64,000 bases of DNA. Source: Diospyros lotus (lineage: Eukaryota > Streptophyta > Magnoliopsida > Ericales > Ebenaceae). Shown here piece by piece: positions 61,725-64,000 of this stretch; position 1 is the first letter of the stretch, and each line of letters begins with the position of its first letter. The DNA lies in NCBI RefSeq assembly GCF_014633365.1, contig NC_068338.1, positions 17,060,616-17,124,615 on the forward strand, given 5' to 3'. The position numbers were made by a program, and so were the translations under genes. The notes below the pieces were generated by a model. It saw nothing but the letters and a program-made list of their open reading frames with translations, was not told where the DNA came from and ran no database searches.

Positions 61725-63041
61725 TGATATTTTACTCTTAGTAATAAAATGGTTTTGATAATGACTATATGAAAATCAATCTCTAATATATGGATTATAT
61801 GAATGAGAAAATAACTTTTTAATATGTGAATTTTGAGCAAGGTATAAAATCCTATGGAAGAAATTTTTAAGTATAGTTGAGTGTGGTTCATTTAAAAATA
61901 TATATCTTTTGATAATCTCAACTTGCTTTCAAAAGATCAAAATGAGGATTTATTAAGTTTTCAATGTTTTCAAAAGGATAGTCGACTATGTGGTTTAATG
62001 CTGTTGACGATGCCTCAAAATAGTCGACTATGTTATAAGGATAGTCGACTATGCATAAGAATAGTCGACTATGCTGATTTGATCTGTCGACTATTTAAGG
62101 GATCTGTCGACTATTTTTGAATCTGTCGACTATCATATAAGGATAGTCGACTATGGCTTTTCATCTGTCGACTATTTTTGTTCATAAAATTCAAAATTCT
62201 CTTCACATTTTTATAATAGTCGACTGTGCATATGTATCTGTCGACTATGGGATTTTTGTGTTAGAAATAGTCGACTATCACTTTGTGTCTGTCGACTATG
62301 TTTGGTTTTATTTGATAAAATAGTCGACTAACCTATTTTCTCTGTCGACTATGTGTTTCACAAAAACTTATAACGGCTAGTTTTTGGCATATTAAATGCT
62401 CGCCCAACCACCCACAACGGTCCAAATTTTGAACATATCCACCATCAACTATAAATAGGTGGTTGAAGATGCATTGAAGGCTGCCGAAACACATTGAATA
62501 TCTTGAAGGATTGTGCCTTCACTGTTACATCGAGCTTTTAACTTTTTCTCTCTGTATTTTCATTTAAGAGGCTTTGATATCTTACTGTTCTATTCTTTTA
62601 AGCCTCGATCATTCATTTAGAGAGAGAGCTTGTAACTAAAAGTTGTACTCTTAGAATCTTTACTTCATCTTCTGTATTTTTCCCGAGCAGTAGCTAGAGG
62701 GCCCATTAAATTGGGAGGTTGTAACTCTGCCTAGTCAAGGACTAGAGGACCTGCTCATATTGAGTAGGGGGTTTGATAGTGAAATTGTTTTAAAATCTTT
62801 AGTGGATAGTTAAGGTAGTGGACTAAGCTTGGAAGGCTGAACCACTATAAATCTTGTCTTCACTGCTCTTCATCTTTTCTCTTTTATGTTTGCATCCCTG
62901 CTCTATTGACTTTGCTTATTCATTGATAAGATTTCATTTTGTTTACCATACCAAAATATTTTTACTTCTCAAAAGAATGTTTTTTTAATTATACCAATTC
63001 ACCCCCCTCTTGGTGTGTGCCATATCAGTTCAATTCTATCA
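61725..63041 (+). repeat. 3' LTR of copia element 5
   Basis: 1317 bp. It carries the same array with two more GTCGAC sites because of a 42-bp extra unit at 62134-62175. Otherwise nearly identical to the 5' LTR. Confidence 0.96.
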
Positions 63042-63046
63042 ATTCC

Positions 63047-64000
63047 ATGATCAAGATTCCTTCCTTTGAGAACTCCTTTAGACCTCCAAGTCTTCTCCAG
63101 TGTTCTTCAAGAATTCCAAGAGAATCTCTACACTTTTCTTATTATCACTACTCTCCATTTTGTGTGTGGGCACAAGATATAAGAAGGTAGTAAATACCAA
63201 TTTTCGAAAATCATATTTTCCAAAATAAGTTGGACAAATCAAATATATGAATTTAGGAAGAAAAAGGAAGACTTCCTTTTTCCTACCCCAAAATCACTCA
63301 TATCAACCACCTAATACATATCTTCCAATCTTAGCAGATTGGAACGTATTTAGTCATGATATTTGTCTAGATACATTGCAGTCATTTATGGTATTGCCAA
63401 TGATCAAGCAATTTATCCAAAAATATCTGATAATTTCAGTGTAATCCCTTTTAAATTATAACTTTATAATTTAAATCCAATTCTTATTTTGAAGCCACTA
63501 GAAGGACCTGATCAGACTCAATTGACTTAAGCTCCAATAATTTAATTTTGACCCAGTCAACTCTTGACTAGTCAAAATTAATTTATTAATTTTTTTCTAT
63601 TCCACTAAAAGAACGAAATTGCACTCTCAAGTCAATGAAAATTATTGAAGTAATAACAATAATTTTATCCTCTAACAAAATGATCCTACACATGAGCCCC
63701 GTCAATCATTTGGAATATTTGAAATTGAGCTAAAATGACCAGAGAGCTCTTTCAAAATATTTATAATTCCACAAGTCCCATTTCGATCCGACAATTGATC
63801 GTGATCATATCACAATAATAATTTGACTAGAACCATCAAATTACTGAGCTCAGATTTAATTGTCTATCGAAAAATCCCTTGAGTTAATGATCGTACCTTA
63901 TACAGGTGACAGATTCCGTATTGTAAATATATGTTCCTCGTTACTTCACTTTAATTCCCAAAGTATCGAGGTATTGATTAATAATTTTAATCGCACTCAT
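63047..64000. mobile_element. Outer LTR-like element, right part
   Basis: AT-rich non-coding sequence that continues the 53323-53500 segment across the copia insertion. It looks like LTR or untranslated retroelement sequence, but no diagnostic motif, primer site or coding block is seen before the window ends. Confidence 0.35.

Larger units (their letters stand above)
53501..63041 (+). mobile_element. Full-length Ty1/copia element 5, 9.5 kb, TSD ATTCC
   Basis: Two LTRs (1275 and 1317 bp, about 2 percent apart by my count of differences) flank primer site, gag, pol, an additional ORF and a polypurine tract. The duplication ATTCC is perfect (53496-53500 and 63042-63046). Gag has a coiled coil and two CCHC knuckles, and an extra ORF lies between pol and the 3' LTR. 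This layout recalls SIRE/Maximus-type copia elements. Stops in gag, pol and the extra ORF make this copy defective despite its youth. Confidence 0.96.

Overview
The window looks like nuclear DNA from a flowering plant, probably a eudicot. It is AT-rich, its genes have introns, it carries a nuclear tRNA-Leu, and most of it consists of Ty1/copia elements, hAT and MITE-type DNA transposons, a SINE, a LINE end and solo LTRs. I cannot name the species. Only three features look functional: the six-exon gene for a UBE2T/UBC37-type ubiquitin-conjugating enzyme (39349-42576, minus), the adjacent tRNA-Leu(AAG) (42767-42846, minus), and an intact hAT transposase inside a complete transposon (43196-46397). 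A final exon of the cohesin gene SMC3 (5077-5267, plus) is well preserved, but no earlier exons are visible in the window.

Layout. 1-2891: the 5' part of a decayed copia element (minus), cut by the window edge. 5077-5267: SMC3 last exon. 7622-16043: a GH3 beta-glucosidase pseudogene (minus) torn into four pieces by a fold-back-like element that itself contains a MITE-in-MITE and an internally deleted copia element (8744-11887), and by a Mutator-like element holding a SINE. 16029-18000: a degenerate ~0.5 kb direct repeat split by a non-autonomous hAT element. 18016-24241: a decayed copia element carrying a hAT MITE with a perfect 8-bp target duplication and a solo LTR. 24242-32600: LTR remnants, a GC-rich island, a copia gag/LTR fragment, a copied fragment of the UBC37 3' end and a LINE end. 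32711-36260: a CC-NB-ARC resistance-gene pseudogene split by a 2.05 kb solo LTR.

39349-46397: the E2 gene, the tRNA gene and the intact hAT element. 47648-49761: a broken CCHC/GRF zinc-finger gene. 51650-53322: a FAR1/FHY3-like transposase-derived pseudogene (minus), cut off by an outer LTR-like element. That outer element in turn holds a full-length 9.5 kb copia element (53501-63041) with near-identical LTRs, a perfect TSD, an extra ORF between pol and the 3' LTR, and a striking array of GTCGAC palindromes inside each LTR.

The main interest is the nested insertion history, the autonomous hAT element, and the copia family with the extra ORF and palindrome array, an older relative of which survives as a solo LTR at 22379-23764. 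I saw no evidence of a wholly new multi-gene system. All homology calls come from recognising motifs by eye; no database search was run.
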